A DNA stretch of 64,000 nucleotides from an uncultured Halieaceae bacterium (GTDB lineage Bacteria > Pseudomonadota > Gammaproteobacteria > Pseudomonadales > Halieaceae), in the NCBI GenBank assembly GCA_913057135.1, contig CAJXNM010000009.1:1-64000 (forward strand), given 5' to 3'. Below the pieces are notes generated by a model. The model saw nothing but the letters and a program-made list of their open reading frames with translations. It was not told the origin of the DNA and did not search any database. Of this stretch, positions 9,980 through 18,978 are shown in pieces. Both the position numbers and the translations under genes were made by a program. The first letter of the stretch is position 1, and each line of letters opens with the position of its first letter.

Positions 9980-10885
9980 TTAGGCGGCGTTATTCGATGT
10001 TTTGCTGGGCCAGTGTTGCAGTAACAGACCCAGCAAAATGAAGCCCAGCCCGATGAGTGTGTAGGCGCGAACGGGCTCCTTGAGCAGAACCGCGATAAAC
10101 ACCAGCGATAATGGCGGCGACAAGAAAATAAGTGTGGAAATACGCGCGCTGCTGCTCGTCAGTCGCATAGCGTTGAGCCACAAAATAAAGCTGAGGCCCA
10201 TTTCGAATAGACCCACGTAGACGCCGCCAAGCAGCCCCACACCCATTGAGAAGGTGGCCTGATCTGTCATCAGCAGTGCGATAACCAGCAGAGGCGTGGA
10301 GCCAGAGAAGTTCAGAAACAAGCCGGTGATGGGTGACAGTGAGTGTCGAGTATTGGCTATCCAGCACAACCCCCATAGGACCGTACTCGCCACCGCCAGA
10401 GTGACTCCGAGTGGATCGGCAAACGTCAGTCCAAGGACATCGCCTCGGGTAGCAATGATGAAGACCCCGCAGTAACTGATTAAAGCGGCTTTGATGTCCG
10501 TTCGGCTGAGCCGCTGCCCCAGAAGCGGTGCAGCCAAAAGGGGTAGGGTGAGTGCCCAGGTGTAGTTCAAGGCCATGGCCTCTTGGGCGGGCAATCGATC
10601 GTAGGCGGCGAATAACAAAAAGTAATACAAGCCCGGGTTCATAGCACCAATCGCGCAACCCAAGATCACGTCGCGTCGCGGGATGCGCGTGAGGCCAGCG
10701 AGCTCGCCGCGCAGCGCCACGAGCGCCGCAAAAAACAGCCAGGAGACTACGGATGCTACACTGACGAGTTGTAGCGGCGATAGCTGTTCTAGACTGAGTT
10801 TGAAAGCGGTGGCGACGGTGCTCCAGAGAGCAACGGCACCGAGGCCATAGCTGATGGCCAGCCGGTCGTTGTGATGGCCTGTCAG
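9980..10885 (-). CDS. DMT/EamA-family permease, apparent CTG start
   Basis: Inner-membrane drug/metabolite transporter with two EamA repeats and about ten helices. The first GTG/ATG in frame (GTG 10720) would remove the first helix and a half. Upstream codons in the same frame give LAISYGLGAVALWSTVATAFK, a typical EamA first helix, so the gene must begin earlier. No ATG, GTG or TTG exists there. CTG 10885 overlaps the stop of the rhodanese gene as CTGA, and GGGGAG lies 10 bases upstream, so CTG is the best start, giving 301 residues, normal for the family. The cargo is unknown. It converges on the nitroreductase gene. Confidence 0.8.
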   Translation of the reverse strand: MTGHHNDRLAISYGLGAVALWSTVATAFKLSLEQLSPLQLVSVASVVSWLFFAALVALRGELAGLTRIPRRDVILGCAIGAMNPGLYYFLLFAAYDRLPAQEAMALNYTWALTLPLLAAPLLGQRLSRTDIKAALISYCGVFIIATRGDVLGLTFADPLGVTLAVASTVLWGLCWIANTRHSLSPITGLFLNFSGSTPLLVIALLMTDQATFSMGVGLLGGVYVGLFEMGLSFILWLNAMRLTSSSARISTLIFLSPPLSLVFIAVLLKEPVRAYTLIGLGFILLGLLLQHWPSKTSNNAA

Positions 10886-11265
10886 GGTCCGGTACTCCCC
10901 AGCTGCGCCTGTAGCGGCAGCAAGTCTTGATAAGCACCGGCGTTAATCACCTGGCTGAATCCCGCCTCAGTGAGTGCCTTTGCCGCAATGCCAGAACGGT
11001 TGCCACTTCGGCAGTACAGCACTACGGTTGAATCCTTCGATATCCCACGCTTTGTGAGCCCTGCCACGATTTCCGGGTGCGGAATATGGATGGCGCCATC
11101 CAGACGTCCGCCAGCCACCTCTTCCGCGGATCGAACATCCACCAGTAGGGCGCCGCCGTCGGCGACTAATGCCAATGCCCGCTGTTGGGCTTCCTGGTCA
11201 GGTTTCGTGTTGCCACAAGCGACGAGGGTGATTGCGGATACTAAAAGGCTGATAATGGTGCGCAT
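10882..11265 (-). CDS. Rhodanese-like lipoprotein
   Basis: Single rhodanese domain of 127 residues behind a lipoprotein signal (lipobox LVAC, Cys17), so it is probably anchored in the periplasm. The loop VVLYCRSGNRSG places the sulfur-carrying catalytic Cys at 85, and LVDVRSAEE is the usual first strand. The role may be thiosulfate:acceptor sulfur transfer or thiol exchange. Its stop overlaps the apparent CTG start of the DMT permease, so the two form an operon. Confidence 0.88.
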   Translation of the reverse strand: MRTIISLLVSAITLVACGNTKPDQEAQQRALALVADGGALLVDVRSAEEVAGGRLDGAIHIPHPEIVAGLTKRGISKDSTVVLYCRSGNRSGIAAKALTEAGFSQVINAGAYQDLLPLQAQLGSTGP

Positions 11266-11424
11266 AATGATTGTCCGGGTTGGGCGATTGGGGTGTCATC
11301 ATAGCGTCTCTTGTGGTGTCTCTAATAGGCTTCAGGGGCCGGGGCGAGGGCGCCGGATGTTATCTGATCGTATAGCGGTTAAGTGACGCGCGTTCCGAGT
11401 AGAGCGAGCAGAGAGGGATTGTCG

Positions 11425-12738
11425 ATGCGTTTTTTCATGGTGATGGTGGGCCTGTTGGTAGTGGCCAAAGCGGGGGCTTGGTCAAATCACGCCACCCTGG
11501 CCTGGCCCCAATTGCGGGACACCCCGGAGTTGGTTGAATTGCAGGTCGCTGCAGAGCCGCTCTCGTCCTTTGTCGAGGCACAGGCGGCGGAGATTGTGGT
11601 GGCCCTTGAGCAATCAGAGCAATGGGCACAATCCTATTTGCCCGCTTACGCACCGACCCCGTCCGCTTTGCGCCCGACAGTCTCTGAGTTGGAGGAGGAT
11701 CCCCTTGGCACCTTTCTTGGGGCTATTCGTGTCAATCCGCAACTGGACTACCCCCTGTTTGTGCAATTGCTCCCGCCCGATGATCAGTCATCCATGGCAA
11801 CGCTAGGATGGAATGACCTGAGTTTTCTGGAAGCGGGCACCTCCCACATCCATGTCCGCTATCGTCCTCTGGATGCCGGTCAAGCTGTTAGCGCTGCAGA
11901 CGTTTTTGCCACGGCCAGTGATGAGCCCGACCACGGTATGGATATTGGTTTGTTTACGGATAACCACACCCCCTTCGGTGATCGTTATGCCTTTGGTGAG
12001 CAACCCTTTGGCAACCCGAATCTGCCCTATGGCTCTCAAGCACCGTTTCACATGGGGTTTTTTCATCTCGACTGGTTGACTCGTAAGGCGCAGCCCGGGC
12101 TATTGGCTACTTATCCCCTCTGGCGCATCGATCTTTACCAACGACTCGCCGAAGTGGCATTTAAGACCCAGCATCCCTACTGGGGCTGGCGATTTATGGG
12201 GTGGGCCATGCACTACATAGGCGATTTAACCCAGCCTTATCACGCGGTGCCATTGCCGGGTGTGAGTACCTTCGATGCGCTGTTACTGGTGGCCCGCGGG
12301 AAAACCGGCGAGGCGGTGCAGTTGGTGTCGAATCGACATGGGGTGCTCGAATCTTATCAGTGGGCCCGTGTCGATCAATTGATGAAAGCGCAAGCATGGC
12401 GGGCGCCGTTATTGCAGGCGGCGTCAGTCGCGGACACATCGGCATCTTTGACGGTTGATGATGTGGCAGGGAGCGTTACAGCCGCTAGTGTCGCTGCGGC
12501 ATCGGATCTTGACGCAGCCCTTGAGCGTTACTTGCCACAGCAATGGATTAGCGATCCGGCCTTTGAATGGACTGGCTCTGGTCTTGAGGAGCGGGTGGTT
12601 GCCGATGTCATTGCACAGGGAGGGGCTGAGTCTGCCGCAGCCTTAGACGCTGTCATCGCACAGCAGCTTCGGCGCTTTGCCGACGCACTCAAGCGCTGGG
12701 TCAATACAGGATTAGCCCTGCAGGTGAAGCCCTCTTGA
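11425..12738 (+). CDS. Secreted zinc phospholipase C / P1 nuclease-like protein
   Basis: 437-residue exported protein. The signal peptide ends in KAGA and leaves WSNHATLAW, with the mature N-terminal Trp used as zinc ligand in this superfamily. WAMHYIGDLTQPYHA supplies the H-x3-D-x4-H group, and NRHGVLESYQ resembles the N-x-H-x3-E metal site of bacterial zinc phospholipase C more than the NMHAVWD site of P1 nucleases. An insert of about 150 residues separates the N terminus from the metal core and is not recognised. ATG 11425 has GAGAGGGA upstream and begins the signal peptide; the codon at 11383 is less likely. The substrate is uncertain. Confidence 0.7.
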   Translation: MRFFMVMVGLLVVAKAGAWSNHATLAWPQLRDTPELVELQVAAEPLSSFVEAQAAEIVVALEQSEQWAQSYLPAYAPTPSALRPTVSELEEDPLGTFLGAIRVNPQLDYPLFVQLLPPDDQSSMATLGWNDLSFLEAGTSHIHVRYRPLDAGQAVSAADVFATASDEPDHGMDIGLFTDNHTPFGDRYAFGEQPFGNPNLPYGSQAPFHMGFFHLDWLTRKAQPGLLATYPLWRIDLYQRLAEVAFKTQHPYWGWRFMGWAMHYIGDLTQPYHAVPLPGVSTFDALLLVARGKTGEAVQLVSNRHGVLESYQWARVDQLMKAQAWRAPLLQAASVADTSASLTVDDVAGSVTAASVAAASDLDAALERYLPQQWISDPAFEWTGSGLEERVVADVIAQGGAESAAALDAVIAQQLRRFADALKRWVNTGLALQVKPS

Positions 12739-12765
12739 TCTGTCTTTCGTGCGCATGATTGGAGT

Positions 12766-13470
12766 ATGACATTAGTGAGTACTCGCATCATAGCTAAGCC
12801 TGTGGGCCCGATTCGGCGCGGCATTGCGGATTCATTGCCCCTGTTCATACCTGCCATCCCCTTTACCTTGGTATTCGGCATTGTGGTGCGCGATGTGGGT
12901 GTGGCCGCTTGGTTGGGTTGGTCGTCGTCACCGATTATCTTTGGTGGTGCCGCGCAGATCACCCTACTGACGTTACTGGGGGAGGGGGCATCGGTGGTGG
13001 CGGCCTCGACCGCTGCCCTCATTGTGGGCGCCCGGCACCTGCTGTACTCGGTGACCCTGGCGCCACGTTTTCAGGATCAACCCGCTTGGTTTCGCTGGGT
13101 AGGCTCCTACATGCTAATCGATCAGGTGTTTGCACTGACCGCAGTCGATCGGCAGGAGGATCCTAAAGTTTTCCGGCATTACTATTTGGCTGCGGGCACG
13201 ACCTTTTGGTGCTTGTGGATGACGTTTACCGCATTGGGTATTGTGCTGGGCCCCAAGATTCCCTCGCACTGGCAGTTATCGTTCGCAGCACCGGCTCTGT
13301 TTATGGGACTCTTGGCGGTGACCATCGACCGTTGGCAGAAGGCGGCAGTGGCCATTTCAGCAATGGCTTTTACTGGGTTGCTGGCCGATCTACCCAACCG
13401 CAGCGGATTGTTGATTGGCGCTTTACTGGCTATTGGCTTGGGCATCATTTTGGAACGCGTACGCCGGTGA
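12766..13470 (+). CDS. azlC: AzlC-family branched-chain amino acid exporter, large subunit
   Basis: Inner-membrane permease of the AzlC (YgaZ) family, 234 residues. Landmarks are the GIADSLPLFIPAIPFTLVFGI opening, a GGAAQITLL segment and GARHLLYSVTLAP, which is a strongly conserved AzlC motif. With AzlD it exports valine, leucine, isoleucine or analogues. The stop codon overlaps the azlD start (TGATG), which fits a two-subunit transporter made in equal amounts. Confidence 0.92.
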   Translation: MTLVSTRIIAKPVGPIRRGIADSLPLFIPAIPFTLVFGIVVRDVGVAAWLGWSSSPIIFGGAAQITLLTLLGEGASVVAASTAALIVGARHLLYSVTLAPRFQDQPAWFRWVGSYMLIDQVFALTAVDRQEDPKVFRHYYLAAGTTFWCLWMTFTALGIVLGPKIPSHWQLSFAAPALFMGLLAVTIDRWQKAAVAISAMAFTGLLADLPNRSGLLIGALLAIGLGIILERVRR

Positions 13471-13778
13471 TGGTGCTATTGGCTATTGTCCTTACGGGTA
13501 TTGGTACCTACGCCCTGCGTGCGGTATTCGTGGTGACCTTGTCGCGTCAGCGCTTTCCAGTCTTGGCATTGCGCGCCCTAGAATACGTGGCACCAGCAGT
13601 GATGGGTGCACTGGTTATCTCGATGTTGACCTCATCCGAAGGCCAGGTGGCTCTCGGCATACCAGAACTCGCCGGGTTGGCGGTGGCGGCGTTGGTGGCC
13701 GCACGCACACGTAACCATATTTATGCATTGGCCGGTGCGCTGGGCGCTTATTGGCTCTTGGGCTACGCGGGTCTGTAA
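13470..13778 (+). CDS. azlD: AzlD-family branched-chain amino acid exporter, small subunit
   Basis: 102-residue membrane protein with about four hydrophobic segments, beginning at ATG 13470 directly overlapping the azlC stop. The GIGTYALRAVFV segment near the start and ALEYVAPAVMGALVI are typical AzlD sequence. The frame is open upstream into azlC, but that portion is antisense-like overlap and not AzlD. Confidence 0.9.
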   Translation: MVLLAIVLTGIGTYALRAVFVVTLSRQRFPVLALRALEYVAPAVMGALVISMLTSSEGQVALGIPELAGLAVAALVAARTRNHIYALAGALGAYWLLGYAGL

Positions 13779-13935
13779 TAGCTCAAGGGATGTCGCTGAC
13801 ATAATTGGGCATAATTGAACAGCGTTTGCCATAAACCCATCGCGGTTATACCGCTTTTGAGGGGTTAACTCTCCTACACCGCAGTAGGGGTGGATATGTC
13901 GTCCATCCAGCTGCCAAGCCAAGGAGACTAGACCC

Positions 13936-14652
13936 ATGCGTAACACCATTGCAGTAACCACATTGACCATCAGCACTCTGTTCGGCAGCGGCTCTGTCGC
14001 AGCTCTTGAAACAGGAATGAAGCAAGATCTCACCGCCATCGGGACCATTGCTGTGGCCACCGCCGCCGCAGGCCCTGTCGGATTCTTGGCCGGTGCATTG
14101 GGCGGGAGCTGGCTCGCTGCCCAAGTTGCTGAGGCCGATAAGCAGGCTGATACTGAAGCGACGCTGGCTGAAACACAGCAACAACTGGATGATCGACAGC
14201 GGACATTGGCTGCTTTGCAGCGTGAATTGAGAGCATTGCGTGTCGAGCAAACCCAGTTGGCCAATAGTGCCCTCGAACAGTTGCAGCTCGAAATGTTATT
14301 CACGTCAGGAGACGCCAATCTGACCGAATCGGGTCTACAACGTGTTCACCTGCTGGCGGCGTTTCTAGTTCGCAACCCAGATCTGTCGATTACCATCGAA
14401 GGCTTTGCCGATCCACGGGGCGATGAGCAGAGCAACTTGCGTTTGTCCCGGGCTCGGGCCGGGGCGGTGGCTGACGCACTCAACTCGGCGGGTATTCCCC
14501 AGTCGCGTATGACCTTGGTGGCCCACGGTGACACCCAAAGTCGGGCGCGAGTGGGGGACGTAGACGCCTATGCACTGGAGCGTCGCGTGCGTATTGAGCT
14601 GTCTCGATCTGACGTTGACCGCCAAGTTGCTGAAGTCTCGTTAAATGAATGA
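13936..14652 (+). CDS. OmpA-family peptidoglycan-associated protein
   Basis: Exported 238-residue protein. After a signal peptide (about 1-24) come a Gly/Ala-rich hydrophobic segment (about 36-62) that could be membrane-buried, a coiled coil with Gln/Leu repeats (about 72-115), and an OmpA C-terminal domain (about 118-225) with EGFADPRGDEQSNLRLSRAR, the peptidoglycan-binding motif. AAGGAG precedes the start. The layout recalls the OmpA-like PdsO protein of proteobacterial sortase systems, but no sortase lies nearby, so only the OmpA-family call is made. Confidence 0.85.
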   Translation: MRNTIAVTTLTISTLFGSGSVAALETGMKQDLTAIGTIAVATAAAGPVGFLAGALGGSWLAAQVAEADKQADTEATLAETQQQLDDRQRTLAALQRELRALRVEQTQLANSALEQLQLEMLFTSGDANLTESGLQRVHLLAAFLVRNPDLSITIEGFADPRGDEQSNLRLSRARAGAVADALNSAGIPQSRMTLVAHGDTQSRARVGDVDAYALERRVRIELSRSDVDRQVAEVSLNE

Positions 14653-14750
14653 CTTTGAGCGTTAGATTTCATTGATCGGGTACACGGTTGGCTTGCGTAT
14701 CGTCCGCGTACCCTATTTACTGCGCTTTTAATTGACTGATGGAATCTACA

Positions 14751-15938
14751 ATGACAGCACAACGAGATTTTGACCTAGTGGTCGTTGGTGCCTCGGGCTA
14801 CACCGGGCGTTTGGTTGCAGAGTACTTGGCGAACACCTACGGTAACAGTGACATCAAGTGGGCCATGGCAGGTCGCTCCCTTGAAAAGCTTGCGTCAGTG
14901 CGCGATGAAATGGGGATAAGCCCCGAGACGCCATTAATCCAGGTCGATAGCCACGACGATGCTTCAGTCTCGGCGCTTGTGCAGCGCACCCGTGTTGTCA
15001 TCACGACCGTCGGCCCCTATCAGCTTTACGGCAACGCGCTTATTGCTGCATGTGCGCAACATGGTACTGATTATGTTGACTTGTCCGGCGAGCCCGGTTG
15101 GATGCACGACACTATTGCGGCGCACAGTGCAGCGGCGAAGGCCTCCGGTGCACGCTTGGTGCATTCCTGTGGTTTCGATTCTATTCCCTTTGATCTCGGC
15201 GTATTCCATCTACAGCAACACATTAAAGCGGCGACCGGTGCCCCCGCGTCGGTCGTGAAGGGGCGTGTGCGTGCCATGAACGGCAGCTTCTCTGGGGGTA
15301 CGTTGGCGTCTCTGAAGGCTACTATGGCGGCGGCGGCTGAGCGCCCTGAGTTAATTGGCATCTTGATGAACCCCTTTTCACTGGCAGAGGGCTTTAACGG
15401 TCCTGAACAGCCAGCGGGCAACCAGCCACAGTACGAGCAGGAGCTTTCAAGTTGGAGTGCCCCGTTCATTATGGCGCCGATTAACACCAAAAATATCCAT
15501 CGATCGAATTTCCTTCTCGGGCATCCCTGGGGGGAAGACTTCCGCTACGACGAGATGATCCTTACCGGAGACGGTGACGATGGTAAGGCCGCTGCGGAGT
15601 TTGTGGCCAAGGACGATTCATTTGCGAAAAGTGACTTGAAGCCAGGGGACGGTCCCAGCAAAGAAGAGCGCGAAGCAGGTAATTATGACGTATTGTTTGT
15701 GGCGAAAGGGGCAGATGGTGGTCTATATATGAATAGTGTCAAAGGCGACCGCGACCCTGGATACGGCTCCACGTCGAAAATGTTAGCCGAGGCTGCTATT
15801 TGTTTGTTAAAGAACCCCGGTTTGGCATCGGGCGGTATTTGGACCCCGGCAGCGGCGATGGGAGAAGTATTAATTGCTCGGCTGCAAGAACAAGCGGGAC
15901 TCACTTTCACCATGCTTTCACCACAATCACAGGCTTAG
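14751..15938 (+). CDS. Saccharopine dehydrogenase-like NAD(P)-dependent oxidoreductase
   Basis: 395-residue cytoplasmic protein with an N-terminal Rossmann fold, VVVGASGYTGRLVAEYL, and the WAMAGRS, VITTVGPYQLYG and DYVDLSGEPGW segments of the saccharopine dehydrogenase NADP-binding family (also called trans-acting enoyl reductases in mycobacteria). In that family some members reduce unsaturated acyl chains; here the substrate is unknown. ATG 14751 puts the Rossmann strand at the usual distance; an in-frame ATG at 14739 adds four residues. Confidence 0.85.
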   Translation: MTAQRDFDLVVVGASGYTGRLVAEYLANTYGNSDIKWAMAGRSLEKLASVRDEMGISPETPLIQVDSHDDASVSALVQRTRVVITTVGPYQLYGNALIAACAQHGTDYVDLSGEPGWMHDTIAAHSAAAKASGARLVHSCGFDSIPFDLGVFHLQQHIKAATGAPASVVKGRVRAMNGSFSGGTLASLKATMAAAAERPELIGILMNPFSLAEGFNGPEQPAGNQPQYEQELSSWSAPFIMAPINTKNIHRSNFLLGHPWGEDFRYDEMILTGDGDDGKAAAEFVAKDDSFAKSDLKPGDGPSKEEREAGNYDVLFVAKGADGGLYMNSVKGDRDPGYGSTSKMLAEAAICLLKNPGLASGGIWTPAAAMGEVLIARLQEQAGLTFTMLSPQSQA

Positions 15939-15945
15939 TTTTCCT

Positions 15946-16320
15946 ATGAAATTGACTTACGCTGCTACTATCGTCATGGCGCTGTTGCTTGCATCTGGAT
16001 GCGCGCAATACCAGAACACCCGAGGTGTTGAGGTGACGTGGCAAGCAAATGCCCTCGATAGTCTGGAGCGAGGTGAGACCACCCGAGCCGATGTGTTGGC
16101 GCTGTTCGGACCGCCGTCTCAGGTGATTACCAGTGGCGATGAAACCGCGCTGTACTATCTGAATGAACGCTCCGACGGCACCGGTTTGGTATTGGTGGTT
16201 TATAACCGGCTCGATATGGCGACCCGCTACGATCGCGCGATATTTTTCTTCGATCGACGCGATCGGCTCACTGATTACTCAGCAGTGATTCAGCCCAATG
16301 ATGATGTAGTTAGCGACTGA
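15946..16320 (+). CDS. Small lipoprotein, BamE/SmpA-like
   Basis: 124-residue predicted lipoprotein with lipobox ASGC (Cys19). The segment LERGETTRADVLALFGPPSQV matches the turn-and-helix start of BamE/SmpA-OmlA domains, which bind outer-membrane assembly factors or cell-wall proteins, but it is not BamE itself. ATG 15946 begins the signal peptide. Its stop overlaps the next lipoprotein gene (TGATG), so the two are made together. Confidence 0.75.
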   Translation: MKLTYAATIVMALLLASGCAQYQNTRGVEVTWQANALDSLERGETTRADVLALFGPPSQVITSGDETALYYLNERSDGTGLVLVVYNRLDMATRYDRAIFFFDRRDRLTDYSAVIQPNDDVVSD

Positions 16321-16907
16321 TGCTGGCGAGGCTCACCTTATGGGGTTGTCTCGTCGCCATGTTGGGGTGCTCGCAGTCCTATCACTTCTTGGGTGAAGCA
16401 CTGCCGAAAGACCTTGATCAGCGTCTTTCTGGGGGCACGTTGTCAGAGCTCTTAGAGACACTAGGACCCCCGCACAGACTGTCATCCACCTTTGATGGCT
16501 ACGTGATGGCCTGGGAGTACTGGCAGATTGAAGAGGTCGGTATTGGTGTGGGGTTGAGTGCGCTGGGCATTGATGCACTTCAACTCGATTGGGGAGATGC
16601 CAGTGTCGACAGTGATTTCATTCTGGTGTTCGTGGATGGCCGACACCGAATCACCGATATTACTCGATCGTCCTGGGCCGGTGATATCAGCGATGCGGCA
16701 TCGCTCATGCCGTTTGTGGGTGCGGGGCAGTTTATGGATGTTGACGACCTGACCGAGCCCCTACCTCAGCATAACTGGGGTGCCAGTATGCTGTTGCCCT
16801 TGCGTGAATCCCAAAACAATGGATTGCGCCCGGGTATGGGCGATACGGGCATCGAGCAACGAGGAACCCCAGCCGGTGTGGGTCAGCGGAGTTTAGAGCT
16901 CGACTAG
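16320..16907 (+). CDS. Lipoprotein of unknown function
   Basis: 195-residue predicted lipoprotein (lipobox MLGC, Cys17). The GGTLSELLETLGPPHRLSS stretch resembles the GxxxxxVxxxLGPP core of its upstream partner, so both may be divergent BamE-fold proteins. The last 40 residues are Gly/Pro-rich and probably disordered. The function cannot be assigned. Confidence 0.7.
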   Translation: MLARLTLWGCLVAMLGCSQSYHFLGEALPKDLDQRLSGGTLSELLETLGPPHRLSSTFDGYVMAWEYWQIEEVGIGVGLSALGIDALQLDWGDASVDSDFILVFVDGRHRITDITRSSWAGDISDAASLMPFVGAGQFMDVDDLTEPLPQHNWGASMLLPLRESQNNGLRPGMGDTGIEQRGTPAGVGQRSLELD

Positions 16908-16991
16908 TATTCCCCATGGCCAACGTCATTGTATGGCACATGTCTATCAAAAATTCCCTCCACGCCCGTCTGGCCTGCATTACCTCGATCG

Positions 16992-17459
16992 TTACAGCGG
17001 TCGAGACATCCAGATGGAATCATCGGCAATGAAACCTGAGCGGGTATAAAAACGACGTGCGCGAGTGTTGTGGGTCTCTGTCTCCAAGAAGATTTTGACG
17101 ATCCCCTGTGCCCGCAGGGCGTCAAACAGCAGAGCCATCACCTGCGTGCCGATACCGATATTGCGTTGCCGCAGAAAGATCTCGTCGATCAGCGCTTCTC
17201 GGCCACCGGATTCTAAACTGTAGCCCCATGTCAGTATTGCGTAGCCCAAGGGGACATTGGGGTGCGGGTTTGAATGGGCATCCCTGTCAGCCTCAATCAG
17301 ATAAACCACACCAAATGCGTCACTCGCTAGCAGCGGCGGCAGGGCTCGTTCAATGCGCTCTGGCTCAAAAAGATGCTGATCGATTTGATAAAACGCTTCG
17401 ATCAGCTTGATCAAGCTTGGGTAGTCCGCTGCTTGGGCACGCCTTAGGGTTGGCTTCAT
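16992..17459 (-). CDS. GNAT-family N-acetyltransferase
   Basis: 155-residue cytoplasmic acetyltransferase. The second half shows the fold order of the family: LIDEIFLRQRNIGIGTQVM (the acetyl-CoA pyrophosphate loop Q/RxxGxG/A), then IFLETETHNTRARRFYTRSGF. The acceptor substrate is unknown. The ATG overlaps the stop of the upstream metallo-hydrolase (ATGA), indicating one transcript. Confidence 0.88.
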   Translation of the reverse strand: MKPTLRRAQAADYPSLIKLIEAFYQIDQHLFEPERIERALPPLLASDAFGVVYLIEADRDAHSNPHPNVPLGYAILTWGYSLESGGREALIDEIFLRQRNIGIGTQVMALLFDALRAQGIVKIFLETETHNTRARRFYTRSGFIADDSIWMSRPL

Positions 17460-18745
17460 CGATCGCCACCGGTCTCATCGCTTTTTTGTTTGGATTCGTT
17501 GGCAGCAGCGCCAAAAATACCTTTGGCCATTAATGAGGTTTCATGGGAGCGGCGCTGCTGGTAGATGGCGGCGCGCAGCCTGTGGATGTCAGCATCATTG
17601 GGCTCAGCGAGGGCCGCCAGTTCAGCCAAGTGACAAGCGAGGCGTGGATTGACTTCCGACAGCGCGAGGCCGCGCTCTGCAAGCACCCGTGCCCCCCCTG
17701 CAAGTTGCGCCAATTCCTGTGCAAGACTGCCCTCGGGGGCGGGTTTTAAGTTGGCTGGATTGCCGTCGTACCAGCCGCCATACAGCCGCCAAATATTTCG
17801 CACCACAAATTCCGGTTCGTCATAAACCGGCGCCAGCCACGGTTTCGCCAATATGTCTGAATCGAGCTGTACGGAGTGAATCACGTCGTCTAATCGCGCC
17901 CCCTCGTTCATCAGCGCCAGTGTTTGCTGAACCAGTGACTCGAGTGCGTTGGCCACGTCATTGAGCACCGATTGAATTCGCTCTTTACCGGCAATGGGGA
18001 GACCGTGTGCGGGTAAGAAGAGTTCGGCGTCCATGGCGGCCATCGTTCGCAGTGCAGCGGCCCACTCCCTTGGGTAGCGTTGGGCTTTTTGAGGATTGCC
18101 CGCATTGGGGAACGCCCAAATGAAAAAATCACCGGCACAGATGGCACGCTCTGAGGGTATCCAAGCCCACGTGTGATCGTCGGTTTCTCCTTTGGCGTGA
18201 TGTAGCTCAAAGTGGGTATCGCCCACCTTTAAGCTGTGGCGGTGGCTGTAGGTGATGTCCGGTTCTGGAGTGCTCGTCGGTAGAAACTGTGCCTGGCCAG
18301 CGAGATCATAGCCTCGCCGGCGAAATTGACCGAACTGACGTTCGTTAATGACGTGGTTGTAGCCATTGGTAAGTCGGTAGCGCTCAAATCTGCGAGCTAC
18401 ATTTTCGTGGGCTACAACCTGGGTTGCGTGGTTGTCATCGATAAAGGCGCCGCAGCCCCCCACATGATCGATATGCCCATGGGTGAAGATAATGCTGTGA
18501 AAAGGAGCCTTGTCCCACTGCCTTATGGCATTCACACAGCGCTCACCACCGTGTTCGTTGGATGTGTCGAAGGCAACTAACCCCGCATCGGTGCGGAACA
18601 CGATGGAGTGGGAAAAGGCCTCGACCATGCCCACCCGCGCGTTCAATTCAGAAAATTCATGGGTGATGCGGTTTAAAGGTCCCGCCTGTGCCAACTCAAT
18701 ACGCCCATCGATCACGTCTGTCGATAAAGTCAGAAGGTCTGCCAT
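17456..18745 (-). CDS. Metallo-beta-lactamase-fold hydrolase with alkylsulfatase-type dimerisation domain
   Basis: 429 residues. The MBL core carries THGHIDHVGG (the H-x-H-x-D-H zinc site) and a later GDFFIWAFPNAGN segment. The C-terminal half has NIWRLYGGWYDGNPANLKPAP, a mark of the alkyl sulfatase dimerisation domain found in SdsA1-like enzymes; the SCP2-like third domain of true SdsA1 (about 630 residues) is missing. No signal peptide is seen from ATG 18745, which starts the conserved sequence; the frame is open to 18940 but that extension is not typical. Substrate may be a sulfate or other ester, unproven. Confidence 0.78.
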   Translation of the reverse strand: MADLLTLSTDVIDGRIELAQAGPLNRITHEFSELNARVGMVEAFSHSIVFRTDAGLVAFDTSNEHGGERCVNAIRQWDKAPFHSIIFTHGHIDHVGGCGAFIDDNHATQVVAHENVARRFERYRLTNGYNHVINERQFGQFRRRGYDLAGQAQFLPTSTPEPDITYSHRHSLKVGDTHFELHHAKGETDDHTWAWIPSERAICAGDFFIWAFPNAGNPQKAQRYPREWAAALRTMAAMDAELFLPAHGLPIAGKERIQSVLNDVANALESLVQQTLALMNEGARLDDVIHSVQLDSDILAKPWLAPVYDEPEFVVRNIWRLYGGWYDGNPANLKPAPEGSLAQELAQLAGGARVLAERGLALSEVNPRLACHLAELAALAEPNDADIHRLRAAIYQQRRSHETSLMAKGIFGAAANESKQKSDETGGDR

Positions 18746-18978
18746 CGCTACTGCCTGTGTTGTGGTTTTGTTATTTGATACGAAGAATCCTGGCACAACA
18801 GACCTAGAGCCTGAAGAGCACTTCCGCTGATAGTTGTCGTGGACATGCTTCGCTCTTACTATCGGTGTGTGTAACACAATAATCATAAAGAACGCCGTGT
18901 TTTTAATTGCCCAAATGACCGCTCTGTTTATGCATGTCATGTGTTGGGGAGAGGGGTGACACGGTGCGGGGAGAAATC

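Noticed and set aside
9990-10937. Minus-strand 315-codon frame across the DMT permease
   Set aside because: It is in a different frame from the clear EamA protein, is rich in Arg and Cys without membrane segments, and shows no domain.
13632-14318. Minus-strand 228-codon Cys/Ser-rich frame over azlD and the OmpA gene
   Set aside because: It is antisense to two well-supported genes and has no recognisable domain.
14678-14713. Imperfect hairpin GGGTACACGG/CCGCGTACCC after the OmpA gene
   Set aside because: One mismatch, a 16-base loop and no T run; too weak to call a terminator.
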